Source: VRUE01 sp963747765 | GTDB taxonomy: Bacteria > Actinomycetota > Thermoleophilia > Solirubrobacterales > 70-9 | Direction: 5' to 3' | Length of the DNA: 64,000 nucleotides | Assembly (NCBI GenBank): GCA_963747765.1 | Contig: CAVVGH010000001.1 | Coordinates: 307,346 to 371,345 of the forward strand | Part shown: positions 43,311 through 51,739 of the stretch, piece after piece | How the letters are laid out: each line of letters starts with the position of its first letter | How positions within the stretch are numbered: the stretch's first letter is position 1 | Position numbers and translations under genes: made by a program | Notes under the pieces: model-generated | Seen by the model: the letters and a program-made list of their open reading frames with translations, nothing else | Told to the model about the DNA's origin: nothing | Databases searched by the model: none

Positions 43311-43754
43311 TCAGAGGCCTACCGTCCAGCCGGGCGCGTCGTACTTGCTTGCCAGCCTGCCCAGTGTCAGCGCGCCGAGCATCAGTCCAAAGTCGCGCAG
43401 GGCGATGTCGTAGTAGCCGGAGTAGGTGAGAAGGTTGACGATGATCCCTCCCAACCAGGCCGCCACCACGTAGGCGCCGTAGCGGGGCTTCAGCGCGACG
43501 AAGATCCCGGCGAGGATCTCAACGGCACCGACCAGGTGCATGGCCGCCGCGGCACTGCCCGGCACGATGTCGTTGATCCAAGGCGCGAGGTAGGTCTCCC
43601 AGTCGACGAGGATGTTGAAGAACTTGTCGAGCCCGAAGAGGATCGGCGCGACGGTGAAGCCGATTCGCAACAGCAGGAACGCCTGATATGCGGGGTCCCG
43701 GAGGCGCTCGGAGAGCGCCGGCTGGACAGGGATGTCTAGCGTGGTGGTGGACAT
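43311..43754 (-). CDS. DoxX-like membrane protein
   Basis: 147 residues, four helices. The N-terminal AFLLLRIGFTVAPILFGLDK, AAAAMHLVGAVEILAGIFVA and ALRDFGLMLGALTLGRLASK segments fit the DoxX/DoxD-like family of small redox-associated membrane proteins. The Lys in the first helix and His-Leu-Val-Gly of the second are as usual. Role uncertain (thiol/redox or terminal oxidase link). It is divergent from the ECF sigma gene. Confidence 0.75.
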   Translation of the reverse strand: MSTTTLDIPVQPALSERLRDPAYQAFLLLRIGFTVAPILFGLDKFFNILVDWETYLAPWINDIVPGSAAAAMHLVGAVEILAGIFVALKPRYGAYVVAAWLGGIIVNLLTYSGYYDIALRDFGLMLGALTLGRLASKYDAPGWTVGL

Positions 43755-43878
43755 CGGTCCTCCTTGGTCGAGTGTGTCTGCACCGATGTCTGCGTCGCCA
43801 TCCGCCGCTGTCTTACCTGCGGTGTCCGGGCAGAGTGCCCGGGGTAAGGACCGACCAGGCTAAGTCGCTAACAATGCA

Positions 43879-44556
43879 ATGCCCACCGCGACGATGGAAA
43901 CGCCGACCGAGACCCCGCGGCCCGAGCCGCTCGCACTGCCCGCCGATGCGGAGTCGCGGGCCTGGCTGCAGCGGCTGACGTCGAGCGGTGCCGAACGGGA
44001 CGCCGCGATAGCCGATCTGCAGGCGCTGCTGCTGCGCGCGGCGCGTTTCGAGCTGCAACGTCGCCGCGCCGACCTTCGAGGTGACGACCGCGACGTCCTC
44101 GCCCACCAGAGCGCCGACGACGCGCTGCTGGCCGTCCTTGGCAAGCTGGGAGAGTTTCGAGGCGAGAGCCGCTTCACCACCTGGGCCTACAAGTTCGCGC
44201 TGCTGGAGGCCGGGGTGAAGGCACGCCGTCGCGCCTGGCAGGGGCGCGAGGTGCCGCTGGAGGACTCGGCCTGGGGACTGCTTGCCGATGCCGGGACCTC
44301 CGCGCATTGCTCGGCCGAGACGGCGGAGCTGCTTGCGGCGCTGCGGGAAGAGATCGAGACGGCCCTCGGCGCTCGCCAGCGGCTCGTCCTGGTCGCGTTG
44401 ACGCTAAACGACGTGCCGATCGACGTCCTTGCCGAACGCCTGGGCGCCACCCGCGGCGCCCTGTACAAGACACTCCACGACGCCCGTCGCAAGCTGCGCA
44501 CCGCGCTCGCCGTCCGCGGCTTCGACGTCGACGCCCGAGCGAAGGAGGAGAGATGA
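43879..44556 (+). CDS. ECF-type sigma factor
   Basis: 225 residues (an in-frame ATG at 43894 is an alternative start). It has an extended N-terminus, region 2-like LLRAARFELQRRRADLRGDD and AVLGKLGEFRGESRFTTWAY, and region 4-like LGARQRLVLVALTLNDVPID with VLAERLGATRGALYKTLHDA. The long region 2/4 spacing is atypical but seen in ECF groups of actinobacteria. It overlaps the next zinc-finger gene (ATGA at 44553). Confidence 0.8.
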   Translation: MPTATMETPTETPRPEPLALPADAESRAWLQRLTSSGAERDAAIADLQALLLRAARFELQRRRADLRGDDRDVLAHQSADDALLAVLGKLGEFRGESRFTTWAYKFALLEAGVKARRRAWQGREVPLEDSAWGLLADAGTSAHCSAETAELLAALREEIETALGARQRLVLVALTLNDVPIDVLAERLGATRGALYKTLHDARRKLRTALAVRGFDVDARAKEER

Positions 44557-44801
44557 GCAAGTCAGCGGGAAACCGCGACACCGAGCGGCTGCTCTCACGC
44601 GTTCTCGGACCGAGCGGCCCCGAGCTGAGCTGCGAGGAGTGCTTCGCTGAGCTCGACCGCTACGCGGAGCTGTCCCTCTCCGGCGCTGACGCCGACGAGC
44701 GCGTTCGCGGCATGCGCGCTCACCTCGACGGCTGTCCCGCCTGCGCCGAAGACCTCCGCAGCCTGATGGAGCTGCTGACCGAGGCCGAGCCTCCCGCGTG
44801 A
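44553..44801 (+). CDS. Small anti-sigma zinc-finger protein (zf-HC2)
   Basis: 82 residues, ATG overlapping the sigma stop. SCEECFAELDRYAELSLSGA and MRAHLDGCPACAEDLRSLME give the His-x3-Cys-x2-Cys zinc motif of ZAS-type anti-sigma factors. No membrane helix, so it is a cytosolic antagonist that should sense redox or metal state directly. Pairing with the overlapping sigma gene is strong. Followed by the ferredoxin promoter. Confidence 0.85.
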   Translation: MSKSAGNRDTERLLSRVLGPSGPELSCEECFAELDRYAELSLSGADADERVRGMRAHLDGCPACAEDLRSLMELLTEAEPPA

Positions 44802-44828
44802 GGGCGCCGACTTCTCCGTACCCGTATC

Positions 44829-44853
44829 ATTTACACAAATTGGCTGTGTAAAT
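44829..44853. promoter_or_regulatory. Operator palindrome before the ferredoxin gene
   Basis: ATTTACACA and TGTGTAAAT form a perfect 9-7-9 palindrome ending 18 bp before the ferredoxin ATG. The same 9-7-9 spacing and TTT-N-CACA-N7-TGTG-N-AAA core return at 45793-45817, next to the regulator gene, so this is most likely its site. Confidence 0.8.
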
Positions 44854-44871
44854 TAGGATTGGAGGTGGACG

Positions 44872-45129
44872 ATGACCTACGTGATCAACGAGCCCTGCAT
44901 TGGCACGAAGGATCTCTCCTGCGTCGAGGTGTGCCCGGTCGATTGCATCCATCCGACCGAGGACGAGGCCAACTTCGATCAGCACGAGCAGCTCTACATC
45001 GACCCCGACGAGTGCATCGACTGCGACGCCTGCGTCGAGGTGTGCCCGGTCGACGCGATCACCCCCGAGGACCAGGTGCCGCCGGAGTGGCAGAAGTACA
45101 TCGAGATCAACGCCGCCTACTTCAAGTAG
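44872..45129 (+). CDS. fdxA: 7Fe-type ferredoxin (FdxA-like)
   Basis: 85 residues. CIGTKDLSCVEVCPVDCIHP gives Cys at 9, 17, 21 and 25, and CIDCDACVEVCPVDAITPED gives Cys at 48, 51, 54 and 58. This is the actinobacterial 7Fe ferredoxin pattern with one 3Fe-4S and one 4Fe-4S cluster. It donates electrons, probably to cytochromes P450 or other redox enzymes. It lies under a palindromic operator and opposite a Cys-containing regulator whose 3' end it overlaps by 8 bp. Confidence 0.93.
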   Translation: MTYVINEPCIGTKDLSCVEVCPVDCIHPTEDEANFDQHEQLYIDPDECIDCDACVEVCPVDAITPEDQVPPEWQKYIEINAAYFK

Positions 45130-45781
45130 CCGAACTCTCGACGGCGACCAGGCAGCCGGCGCGGTCGGGGTCGTGCGGCTCGAAGCGGGTCAGCTTCGCC
45201 TTTGGATAGAGCTTCTCCAGCAACCCGACGGTCATGCCGCGGTGAAGAGTGCAGACAACGTCGGGATTCTCGCGCACCGACGCACGGTAGGGGCAGCTTT
45301 CCAGGCTGCACCTGAAACCGCCGCCCTCCCCGACTTCCAGCGCGGGCTGAAAGCCGAGGGCCGCGACCACCTGCCGGAAGCTCTCGATTGGGTCCTCGAC
45401 CTCGGCCGGGGCCAGCTCGCCGCCGATCTCACACCCCGTCTTCTCGATGGCGCGCAGTCGACTCGGCCCGCTCGGCATCGCGCGTGCCAGCCAGCGCGCC
45501 AGATCCGCGTATCCGCTCGGGCGCTCGCCGCCCGGGCGGGCACCGGCGGCGACCAGCCAGCGATCGCCAGGACGCCCCCGTGAGCCGCGGCTCTTGCGAC
45601 GCTCGACGAGACCAGCTTCGTGAAGTCGCAACAGGTGGCGCCGCACGCCGTTGGGGTGGAGGCCGAGAAGCCGCGCCAACTCCTCGGTCCCCACGGGGGA
45701 TCGCTGCTCGACGAGCTTGGCGAAGACACGTTCCCGAGTGCCCTGGCCCGGGGCACTCCGGCTGTCGCCCGGCAGGTCCAT
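45122..45781 (-). CDS. Winged-helix regulator with C-terminal Cys cluster (SufR-like)
   Basis: 219 residues from the ATG at 45781. HTH at residues about 15-77 (VGTEELARLLGLHPNGVRRH and LLRLHEAGLVERRKSRGSRG). C-terminal Cys at 158, 163, 177 and 210 (CSLESCPY, then ENPDVVCTLHRG). SufR-type repressors bind an Fe-S cluster through comparable cysteines, so a redox-sensing role is likely. The operator at 45793-45817 lies directly upstream, so it autoregulates. The second operator is before the ferredoxin. Confidence 0.75.
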   Translation of the reverse strand: MDLPGDSRSAPGQGTRERVFAKLVEQRSPVGTEELARLLGLHPNGVRRHLLRLHEAGLVERRKSRGSRGRPGDRWLVAAGARPGGERPSGYADLARWLARAMPSGPSRLRAIEKTGCEIGGELAPAEVEDPIESFRQVVAALGFQPALEVGEGGGFRCSLESCPYRASVRENPDVVCTLHRGMTVGLLEKLYPKAKLTRFEPHDPDRAGCLVAVESSAT

Positions 45782-45792
45782 CGAACCTTCAG

Positions 45793-45817
45793 TTTTGCAC
45801 AGTAGCCCTGTGAAAAT
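45793..45817. promoter_or_regulatory. Operator palindrome at the regulator/hydratase divergence
   Basis: TTTTGCACA and TGTGAAAAT form a 9-7-9 palindrome with two mismatched positions, like that before the ferredoxin. It is 12 bp from the regulator start and 53 bp before the hydratase start, so it can control both. Confidence 0.75.
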
Positions 45818-45869
45818 TAGAGCTATCCTGCAGAGCGCTGAGCGAGGCCAGGCCCGGAAAGGAGCCCAG

Positions 45870-46658
45870 ATGAGCGAAGTCGTGTTGAGGTCGGTCGACG
45901 AGGGAGTTGCACTGATCATCCTTAACCGGCCCGAGCGGCTGAACGCCTGGACGGCCGAGATGGGGCACGCTTACTTCGACGCGCTGGAGGAGTGCGACGC
46001 CTCCAGCGAGGTCCGGTCGATCGTGGTGACCGGTGCCGGAAGAGGGTTCTGCGCCGGCGCGGATATGCAGGAGCTGAAGGCACTCGGGGACGGCGAACTG
46101 GACGCCGGTTCGGTGGTGCCCGACGAGCGGCCGCAGACGTTTCCGTTGTCGATCTCCAAGCCGATTGTCGCCGCGATCAACGGCCCGTGCGCCGGGCTCG
46201 GCCTGGTCCTGGCGCTGATGTGCGACGTCCGCTTCGCAACCGCGGACGCCAAGCTGACGACCGCCTTCTCGCGCCGCGGCTTGGTGGCAGAGCACGGGAT
46301 CTCGTGGATCCTGCCGCGCCTCGTGGGCCCCGCCCGGGCACTCGACCTGCTGCTTTCGGGACGCATCGTGCTGGGTGGGGAAGCGGAGGCGCTCGGCCTG
46401 GTCAATTACGCCGTCAGCGCCGCGGAACTTCCGGAGCGGGCACTGGCGTACGCGCGCGAATTGGCGCTCAATTCCTCGCCCGCGAGCATGGCCGCGATGA
46501 AGCGCCAGGTCTATGCCGATCTGACGCGCGAGCTGCCCGAGGCGCTGCAGGAGGCGAACCGGCTGATGGGCGAGTCTTTCGCAGCGCCCGACTTCGCGGA
46601 GGGCGTGGCGAGCTTTCTGGAGCAGCGGGAGCCGCGCTTCGCCCCACTCGGCGGCTGA
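45870..46658 (+). CDS. Enoyl-CoA hydratase/isomerase family protein
   Basis: 262 residues, ATG after GGAAAGGAG. ALIILNRPERLNAWTAEMGH, VVTGAGRGFCAGADMQELKA and SKPIVAAINGPCAGLGLVLA are the crotonase motifs. AFSRRGLVAEHGISWILPRL holds the usual catalytic Glu position. Divergent from the SufR-like regulator across a shared operator, so its expression may follow iron or redox state. Substrate unknown. Confidence 0.85.
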   Translation: MSEVVLRSVDEGVALIILNRPERLNAWTAEMGHAYFDALEECDASSEVRSIVVTGAGRGFCAGADMQELKALGDGELDAGSVVPDERPQTFPLSISKPIVAAINGPCAGLGLVLALMCDVRFATADAKLTTAFSRRGLVAEHGISWILPRLVGPARALDLLLSGRIVLGGEAEALGLVNYAVSAAELPERALAYARELALNSSPASMAAMKRQVYADLTRELPEALQEANRLMGESFAAPDFAEGVASFLEQREPRFAPLGG

Positions 46659-46674
46659 AGCGCTTCGGCGGCGA

Positions 46675-47409
46675 TCAGCTCATATCGAGCAGCCGCAGGC
46701 GCACTCCACCAACCTCGAGTGCGGTGCGCTCTTGGCGACGGTCGGCGGGCAGCCGGACGGCGATCTCGACCAGACCCTCACGACCACCCTGCTCGGCTGT
46801 GGCAAAGCGCACCTCGCCATCGTCGACCGTAAGCACCGCTTCGCCACTCTCGTCGGCGACCGCGACGCCAAGCACCTCTGCCCAGCGCGCCGCCACCTCC
46901 CCGGGCTCGTCGACGGCGATCGTGATGCCGGCGAGGCGACCCGGCGCGGCGCTGCCGACCCGGTCGGTCCACTCGGGACCGCCCCAACGCCAGGTTCCGG
47001 CCGGCCGGGACTGGTCGAGGGAGACGATCGCCCCGTGCATATCGGCTGGGTGCAGATGGGTGGCGGAGATGTCGGGAAGGTCGATCTCCCAGACGGTGCG
47101 TATCCCCATCCTCTGCGCGCGGGCTCTCGCGCCCTTGAGGTCTTCGAGGTCGAAGATCGCCATGTAGCCGGCGTCGCCGTGGCGGGCCAGGTAGCGCCCC
47201 GCCGCCGTTCCCTCCTTTATCGGTGAGACGACCTCGAGGAAGCAGTCGCCCAGCGCGAAGACACCGTTGACCAGCCCGAACCCAGCCACACCCGGATCGC
47301 GAAACGGCTCGCCAAGCCCGAGTGCCTCGCGGAGCTCGGTCTCGACCGGCTCGAGTTTGGCCGCCGCAAGCACCGCCTGACGCAGTCGCACGCCCACTCG
47401 ATCCTCCAT
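46675..47409 (-). CDS. VOC/glyoxalase-like domain protein (two modules)
   Basis: 244 residues from the ATG at 47409. GFGLVNGVFALGDCFLEVVS and DAGYMAIFDLEDLKGARARA form the first module and RLAGITIAVDEPGEVAARWA the second. This fits glyoxalase-like proteins with two modules forming one active site. Substrate unknown. It converges on the hydratase gene, whose stop is 16 bp away. Confidence 0.7.
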   Translation of the reverse strand: MEDRVGVRLRQAVLAAAKLEPVETELREALGLGEPFRDPGVAGFGLVNGVFALGDCFLEVVSPIKEGTAAGRYLARHGDAGYMAIFDLEDLKGARARAQRMGIRTVWEIDLPDISATHLHPADMHGAIVSLDQSRPAGTWRWGGPEWTDRVGSAAPGRLAGITIAVDEPGEVAARWAEVLGVAVADESGEAVLTVDDGEVRFATAEQGGREGLVEIAVRLPADRRQERTALEVGGVRLRLLDMS

Positions 47410-47491
47410 CGCCGGCAGGCTACGCGATTGAGCGATGTCCGCCGCGCGGTCTACGACCTTCTCCATTCGCCACGGCCCGAGCGCGGCCCGT

Positions 47492-48019
47492 TCACCGATC
47501 TGACCGGCGGGCCGGAGGCGCCTCCGTGAGCAGCCGCTCGACGACCAGCACGTCGCGCCAGTTGCCGTCGAGCTGCCCGTGGCGCCGGTGCAGTCCGACC
47601 GAGCAAAAGCCACAGTGCTCTACCAGGCGGATGCTGGCCACGTTGTCGGTGAAGAGCTTGCCGAGCAGCTTGTGGAAGCCGCTGGCATCGGCCGCGGCGG
47701 CGAGCGCCTCGGTCAGCATCGTGCCCGCGCCCCGGCCCCGCGCCTTGACCGCGACGTAGACGCTGCACTCTCCGACGCCGGCATAGCAGCGCCGGCTGCT
47801 GTAGGGGGCGACGCCCGCCCATCCGACGACGGCACCGCGGGAGTCGCCGACCAGCAGCGGGAACCGCACGCTGGCGATCCGCTCCTCGAAGTCCCTCGCC
47901 GCGCGAGGCTCTGTCTCGAAGGTCGAGCTTCGCTCGGCGATCGCCGCGTTGTAGATCTCACAGATCGGCCCAGCGTCTGCGGGGAGCGCGGGGCGCACCG
48001 TCATCTCGATGCTGTCCAT
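47492..48019 (-). CDS. GNAT N-acetyltransferase (phosphinothricin/MnaT-like)
   Basis: 175 residues. VRPALPADAGPICEIYNAAI, AVVGWAGVAPYSSRRCYAGV, ECSVYVAVKARGRGAGTMLT and SIRLVEHCGFCSVGLHRRHG with LDGNWRDVLVVERLL are all characteristic of the PAT/MnaT subgroup that acetylates L-methionine derivatives or phosphinothricin. The acetyl-CoA loop RGRGAG is present. The substrate here is not proven. Confidence 0.85.
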   Translation of the reverse strand: MDSIEMTVRPALPADAGPICEIYNAAIAERSSTFETEPRAARDFEERIASVRFPLLVGDSRGAVVGWAGVAPYSSRRCYAGVGECSVYVAVKARGRGAGTMLTEALAAAADASGFHKLLGKLFTDNVASIRLVEHCGFCSVGLHRRHGQLDGNWRDVLVVERLLTEAPPARRSDR

Positions 48020-48086
48020 GTCTGCATTCTCGACGCGGACTGCGCGGCGGCCATTGGCCGCCTGTCCAAGATTGCCTGTACGGGTG

Positions 48087-48581
48087 TCAGCGCACCTGGA
48101 ACGAACCCGAGTCGAGGTAGGCAGCCAGCAGCGAGAGCGCGTGCGCGGTCGGGGCGTGGAGCGGCTCCGGGGGATTGTCCGGGCCGGCGAACCTGGCCTC
48201 GGTGGCCTCCGCTTCGTCGGGTCGCGGGTCGCCCTTCCAGATCCTCGTCAGGAAGCAGAGGGCAAAGCAATGGGTCACATCCCCGTTGGGATAGTGGATC
48301 GTGTGAGCCTCTGCTTCTGAGAGGCATCCGAAGGGGATCAGGTCGCGCTCGGAGACCTCGATCCCGGTCTCCTCTGCCAGCTCCGCGATCGCCGTTCGAG
48401 CGAAGCTCCCACCGGGCTCCGCGGCGCCCGCCGGCAGGCACCACGTTCCGTCATCGGTGCGTTTGGTCAGGAGGACGTGCCCGTCCTCGCGTTGCAGGAC
48501 AACCATCGCGCCGGGCATCAGGACGAGGTCGTTGCCTACCGCCTGTCGCAGCCGCCAAAGATAGGAGTCGCGGTAGCCCAC
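48087..48581 (-). CDS. Nudix hydrolase
   Basis: 164 residues. Nudix box at residues about 52-74: GAAEPGGSFARTAIAELAEE followed by TGIE. The usual Arg before the first Glu of REUxEE is replaced by Ala (AELAEETG), so the signature is slightly unusual while the metal-binding Glu residues are kept. GAMVVLQREDGHVLLTKRTD leads in. It hydrolyses a nucleoside diphosphate derivative, exact substrate unknown. It is the first gene after the repeat element on the right. Confidence 0.8.
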   Translation of the reverse strand: MGYRDSYLWRLRQAVGNDLVLMPGAMVVLQREDGHVLLTKRTDDGTWCLPAGAAEPGGSFARTAIAELAEETGIEVSERDLIPFGCLSEAEAHTIHYPNGDVTHCFALCFLTRIWKGDPRPDEAEATEARFAGPDNPPEPLHAPTAHALSLLAAYLDSGSFQVR

Positions 48582-48719
48582 GTCAGCGACGCCAATCGAG
48601 CTCGGTGGCGATCCAAGGGTTCTCCTCCAGCGTGAAACCCGCCATCGGAGGCCACTGTATGCGAGGCACGCCCGGCGAGCCAGCTACTGCGTATCCCCTT
48701 CCCCCGGCCACCTCAACCG

Positions 48720-48836
48720 CTCCGTTCGTCATTTGTACCGCCCAGCGACACAAAGAGCGAACGGAGTCTCGATCCGGCCACCTCAACCGCTCCGTTCGTC
48801 ATTTGTACCGCTCTGCGACACAAAGAGCGAACGGAG
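48720..48836. repeat. Two palindromic repeats, 70-bp period (right)
   Basis: 48720-48766 and 48790-48836, each CTCCGTTCG to CGAACGGAG with inner TTTGT/ACAAA arms. Start-to-start 70 bp, identical to the left copy, and preceded by CGGCCACCTCAACCG both times. Confidence 0.85.
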
Positions 48837-48957
48837 TTCGTATCCGCTGCGTTCAGGCCACCCCAGCGGCCCTACCTTGCATAACTGCTCCGCCGCAGCC
48901 CCTCACCTCTGGGCCCTCGCGTAAGGACGCCCGTAGCTCCTGACGCCTGGTCCCTAC

Positions 48958-49018
48958 ACAGCCTCCCCCTGTTTGCCCTCCTACTTGCAGGTGAGGAGGG
49001 CAAACGGGGGGAGGCTGT
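48958..49018. repeat. 24-bp-arm hairpin (family member 3)
   Basis: 48958-48981 pairs with 48995-49018 with one mismatch in 24, and the 13-nt loop TACTTGCAGGTGA resembles that at 41825. Same hairpin family, inverted context. Confidence 0.85.
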
Positions 49019-49214
49019 TTCTCTCATCAATCGAAGAGCTGTTCGTTTCAGGCCCCACGGGCCTTTCTTGGCACCGTCGGTCTGAGGCTCGGCGGAACGA
49101 TCGACGCTGAGACGGGACCGTGAGGAACCGATGGACCGGTCGGCCCTGAGTGGTGTGGCCTGAGTGGCGCGCAGGCGCGTGCACGCCAAGCCGACCGGAT
49201 ACGCAAACAGCCGG

Positions 49215-51626
49215 CTAGTGTCGGTGTCGGCCGCGGAGGTGGACCCGCCGCGTCAGCTCGAGCGGGGTGGAGCGGCCGGAGTCGGTGAAGACGAGGTGTG
49301 CCGGGAGTGCGCGTCGGCTCCGCCTCGCGCCGACGATCTTCTTGCCGGCGCGACTGAGCTGAAGCCTCAGTCGCCGTGTGGCTCCCGCGGGGATCGAGTA
49401 GGAGCCGCGTGCTAGAACGGGGCCGCGGCGGGAGCGGCCTCGCCTGGCCAGGCGGACCGAGAGGGCTCCTGTGCAGATCGCCGGACCGGCGCACCGGAGG
49501 CGCAACAGCAGAGCCCTGTGCGTGGCCCGAATCCGGCCTCGGGCCAGGCCGGTAACCCCCGCGGGGACCGCTGCTGCGGCCGTGTGCTGCTGGGCTGGCT
49601 TTCGCGCCGCTCCAATGCCGGTCGTCCCCCCGCCACCGGTGTTGCCCTGGCCACCACCCGTCCCACCGGTGCCCCTCCCTTCGCTGCCTCCCCCGGAAGA
49701 CGTCAGGTAGTCGGTGGCCAATTGGTAGCCCGGCGGGACGATCTTCGCAGCAGGCGCCTGCACCAGGCCATCGAGCGAGCCCGGCTGCTCCAGCACCGGC
49801 AGGCGCAGCTCCAGGTTGGAGACTTCGATAGGCAGCTGGGCGTTCGAGGGTCGCGCGTAGGGGGCGTCGGAGGGAAGCAGCTCCAGCTTTGGCACGTGGC
49901 CCTCCGCGAAGCGGTAGGCCTGCGGGTGCAGCTGGAAGACTGTCTGGGTCCCGCCTTCGCCCGGCCGCAGCAGGCCCCTGGCGACGAGCGTCTCGGTTTC
50001 GTCGGGCGCCACGTCGAGGAGGCGTGCGGCGAGATCGGACTGGCCGCCCGGCGCGGCGATGTCAGCGACGATCGTCGCTGACCCGAGCAGCGTGAAGCCC
50101 GCGGCGGGAGCGGCCGGCAGGCGGTAGCTGGCGGCACCGGTCTGGTCGGCACCAGAGGCGCTTGCGCAGGCTCCTTCCCCGGCGATCGGGTCGAACTTCT
50201 GGTTGATCGAGGGATCGCCCGCGACCGGGGCGACGGTCTCGGTCGCCGCACTGTCAAAGCGGATCTCACCGGGCGCGATGTCCCTCCAGTCGTCGGCCGC
50301 GTACGGGCCTTCGGAGGGAGCGCCGCAGGTCGTCGTGAGCGCTTCGACCCCGGAGGTCGGCACGGGCCCGACGCCCTTCAACCAGTAGTCGAACCAGGCG
50401 TTCTGGCGTGCTTCGAAGAGTTCGGCGTCAGCCCGCTTGTTCTGGCTGCGCGCGTGCCCGTCGTCCATGAAGAAGAGCGAGATGGGGTTCCCGCGGTACT
50501 GGGTGCGCGTGCGGTTGTAGAGGCGGATCGCCTCGTCCGGCGGGAAGAGGTCGTCGTTCCAGCCGCTCTGGATCAGCAGCGGGGCCGGTTCCTCGCCATG
50601 GTCGATGTAATAGGAGGAGTGATGGGACGTGATCTCGGCGATGATTGGCGGCGCCAGCGGACTTGCGTCATAGGGCTCCCCGGCGTTGACGAGCCCGTAC
50701 CAGGTGGTCAGGTCGGCGCCGGGGTCGGTTCCCGGAGGCGCGTAGTTGCTACCGGCCAACCCGAGCGCGTAGAGCCCGGAGACGTATGAGGCCTTCTCGA
50801 CGCCGATCGGGGCGTCGCCTTCGGGCCCCAGGTAGGGGGCGTCGGCCACGTAGTCGAGGGTGCGGCCGTTTGGCATCAGCGAGTAGGCGAGGTCGCTCCA
50901 CGGCCACTGCGGCACGGCCGCGGCGATCGCCATCGCCTTTCCTTCCGGGCTTTCCCAGGGAACCAGCGACTCGTCGGGCAGCATGACCCGGTCGCGCAGC
51001 GCTGCGAGAGCCATCGAGATCCCGCCGCCGTAGGAGAAGCCGGTTGTGCCGATCTTCTGCGCCTCGGCAACGCCTTCGTCGGCCAGCACCGAGATCAGGT
51101 ACTGGGCGTCGCGGACCTCGTAGCGGTCGTCCATCAGGTGGTTGTAGCCGGCGGCGCATTTGGAGCTTTCCGAGATCCTGTCGGGGTCCTGTGCCCCGCA
51201 CGATTCGCCCCAGCCCCGGTCGCTCATGCTGAACACGGCGTAGCCGTTCTGCGCCCAGGCTTCCGTCTGCGAGTCGATCGCGATCTTGCTGCCACCCCAG
51301 CCATGAAAGTCCCCGATCAGCGGGTAGGGCCCGTCCGGGCCGGAGGCCGGAGCGGGCGGGAGGATCACGTTGACGTCGATCTTGGTCTGGCCGTCCCAGG
51401 TCGTGGTCGGGCCGCCGCAGAGGCGCACGTCTCCGTTCGAGGGTTGGGCTGAGCAGGAGACGTCCCCGCCGTAGACGGACGCAAATTCAGCCGCTGCCGG
51501 TGCCGGCCCGATCAGTCCTGCGCTCAGGGCCACAGAGGCAAAGGAGGCACAAAGCACCGCGCGAACCCGGGTCCCCTTTGCTGTTTCAAGTGCGCCCACA
51601 GTGAAGTTGTACCTGAAATCAGCCAC
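49215..51626 (-). CDS. Secreted CocE/NonD-type (S15) hydrolase
   Basis: 803 residues. A signal peptide lies within the first 47 residues (RAVLCASFASVALSAGLIGP). The alpha/beta-hydrolase core has the nucleophile motif TGFSYGGGISMALAAL, DFHGWGGSKIAIDSQTEAWA, and a candidate catalytic Asp/His region (IQSGWNDDLFPPDEAIRLYN, FMDDGHARSQNKR). A jelly-roll-like C-terminal domain follows, then a Gly-rich linker and a basic tail. Family members are X-Pro dipeptidyl-peptidases or cocaine-esterase-like acyl hydrolases. Substrate unknown. The C-terminal extension is unusually long and basic, perhaps for wall binding. Confidence 0.8.
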   Translation of the reverse strand: MADFRYNFTVGALETAKGTRVRAVLCASFASVALSAGLIGPAPAAAEFASVYGGDVSCSAQPSNGDVRLCGGPTTTWDGQTKIDVNVILPPAPASGPDGPYPLIGDFHGWGGSKIAIDSQTEAWAQNGYAVFSMSDRGWGESCGAQDPDRISESSKCAAGYNHLMDDRYEVRDAQYLISVLADEGVAEAQKIGTTGFSYGGGISMALAALRDRVMLPDESLVPWESPEGKAMAIAAAVPQWPWSDLAYSLMPNGRTLDYVADAPYLGPEGDAPIGVEKASYVSGLYALGLAGSNYAPPGTDPGADLTTWYGLVNAGEPYDASPLAPPIIAEITSHHSSYYIDHGEEPAPLLIQSGWNDDLFPPDEAIRLYNRTRTQYRGNPISLFFMDDGHARSQNKRADAELFEARQNAWFDYWLKGVGPVPTSGVEALTTTCGAPSEGPYAADDWRDIAPGEIRFDSAATETVAPVAGDPSINQKFDPIAGEGACASASGADQTGAASYRLPAAPAAGFTLLGSATIVADIAAPGGQSDLAARLLDVAPDETETLVARGLLRPGEGGTQTVFQLHPQAYRFAEGHVPKLELLPSDAPYARPSNAQLPIEVSNLELRLPVLEQPGSLDGLVQAPAAKIVPPGYQLATDYLTSSGGGSEGRGTGGTGGGQGNTGGGGTTGIGAARKPAQQHTAAAAVPAGVTGLARGRIRATHRALLLRLRCAGPAICTGALSVRLARRGRSRRGPVLARGSYSIPAGATRRLRLQLSRAGKKIVGARRSRRALPAHLVFTDSGRSTPLELTRRVHLRGRHRH

Positions 51627-51739
51627 TATTTCTACCTAAAACTTAGGAGGCACCAGTTTGGCGGTCGAGAACAGGTGATCTCTGCCGGCAAAGCCGACCT
51701 CACCGACCCTTGCTTGAGAGGCCGGGGTCCTCGGTGTCC

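Larger units (their letters stand above)
48716..49200 (-). repeat. Modular repeat element, right copy (inverted)
   Basis: Reverse-complement relative of 41545-42120, carrying the same blocks in the same order when read on the minus strand: GGCCACACCACTCAGGGCC (49140-49165), GAAACGAAC and TTGATTGATGAGAG (49025-49050), the hairpin (48958-49018), a GAGCTACGGGCGTCCTTACG block (48918-48937), and two palindromic repeats at 70-bp period (48720-48836). No gene is convincing in 48582-49214. Confidence 0.8.
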
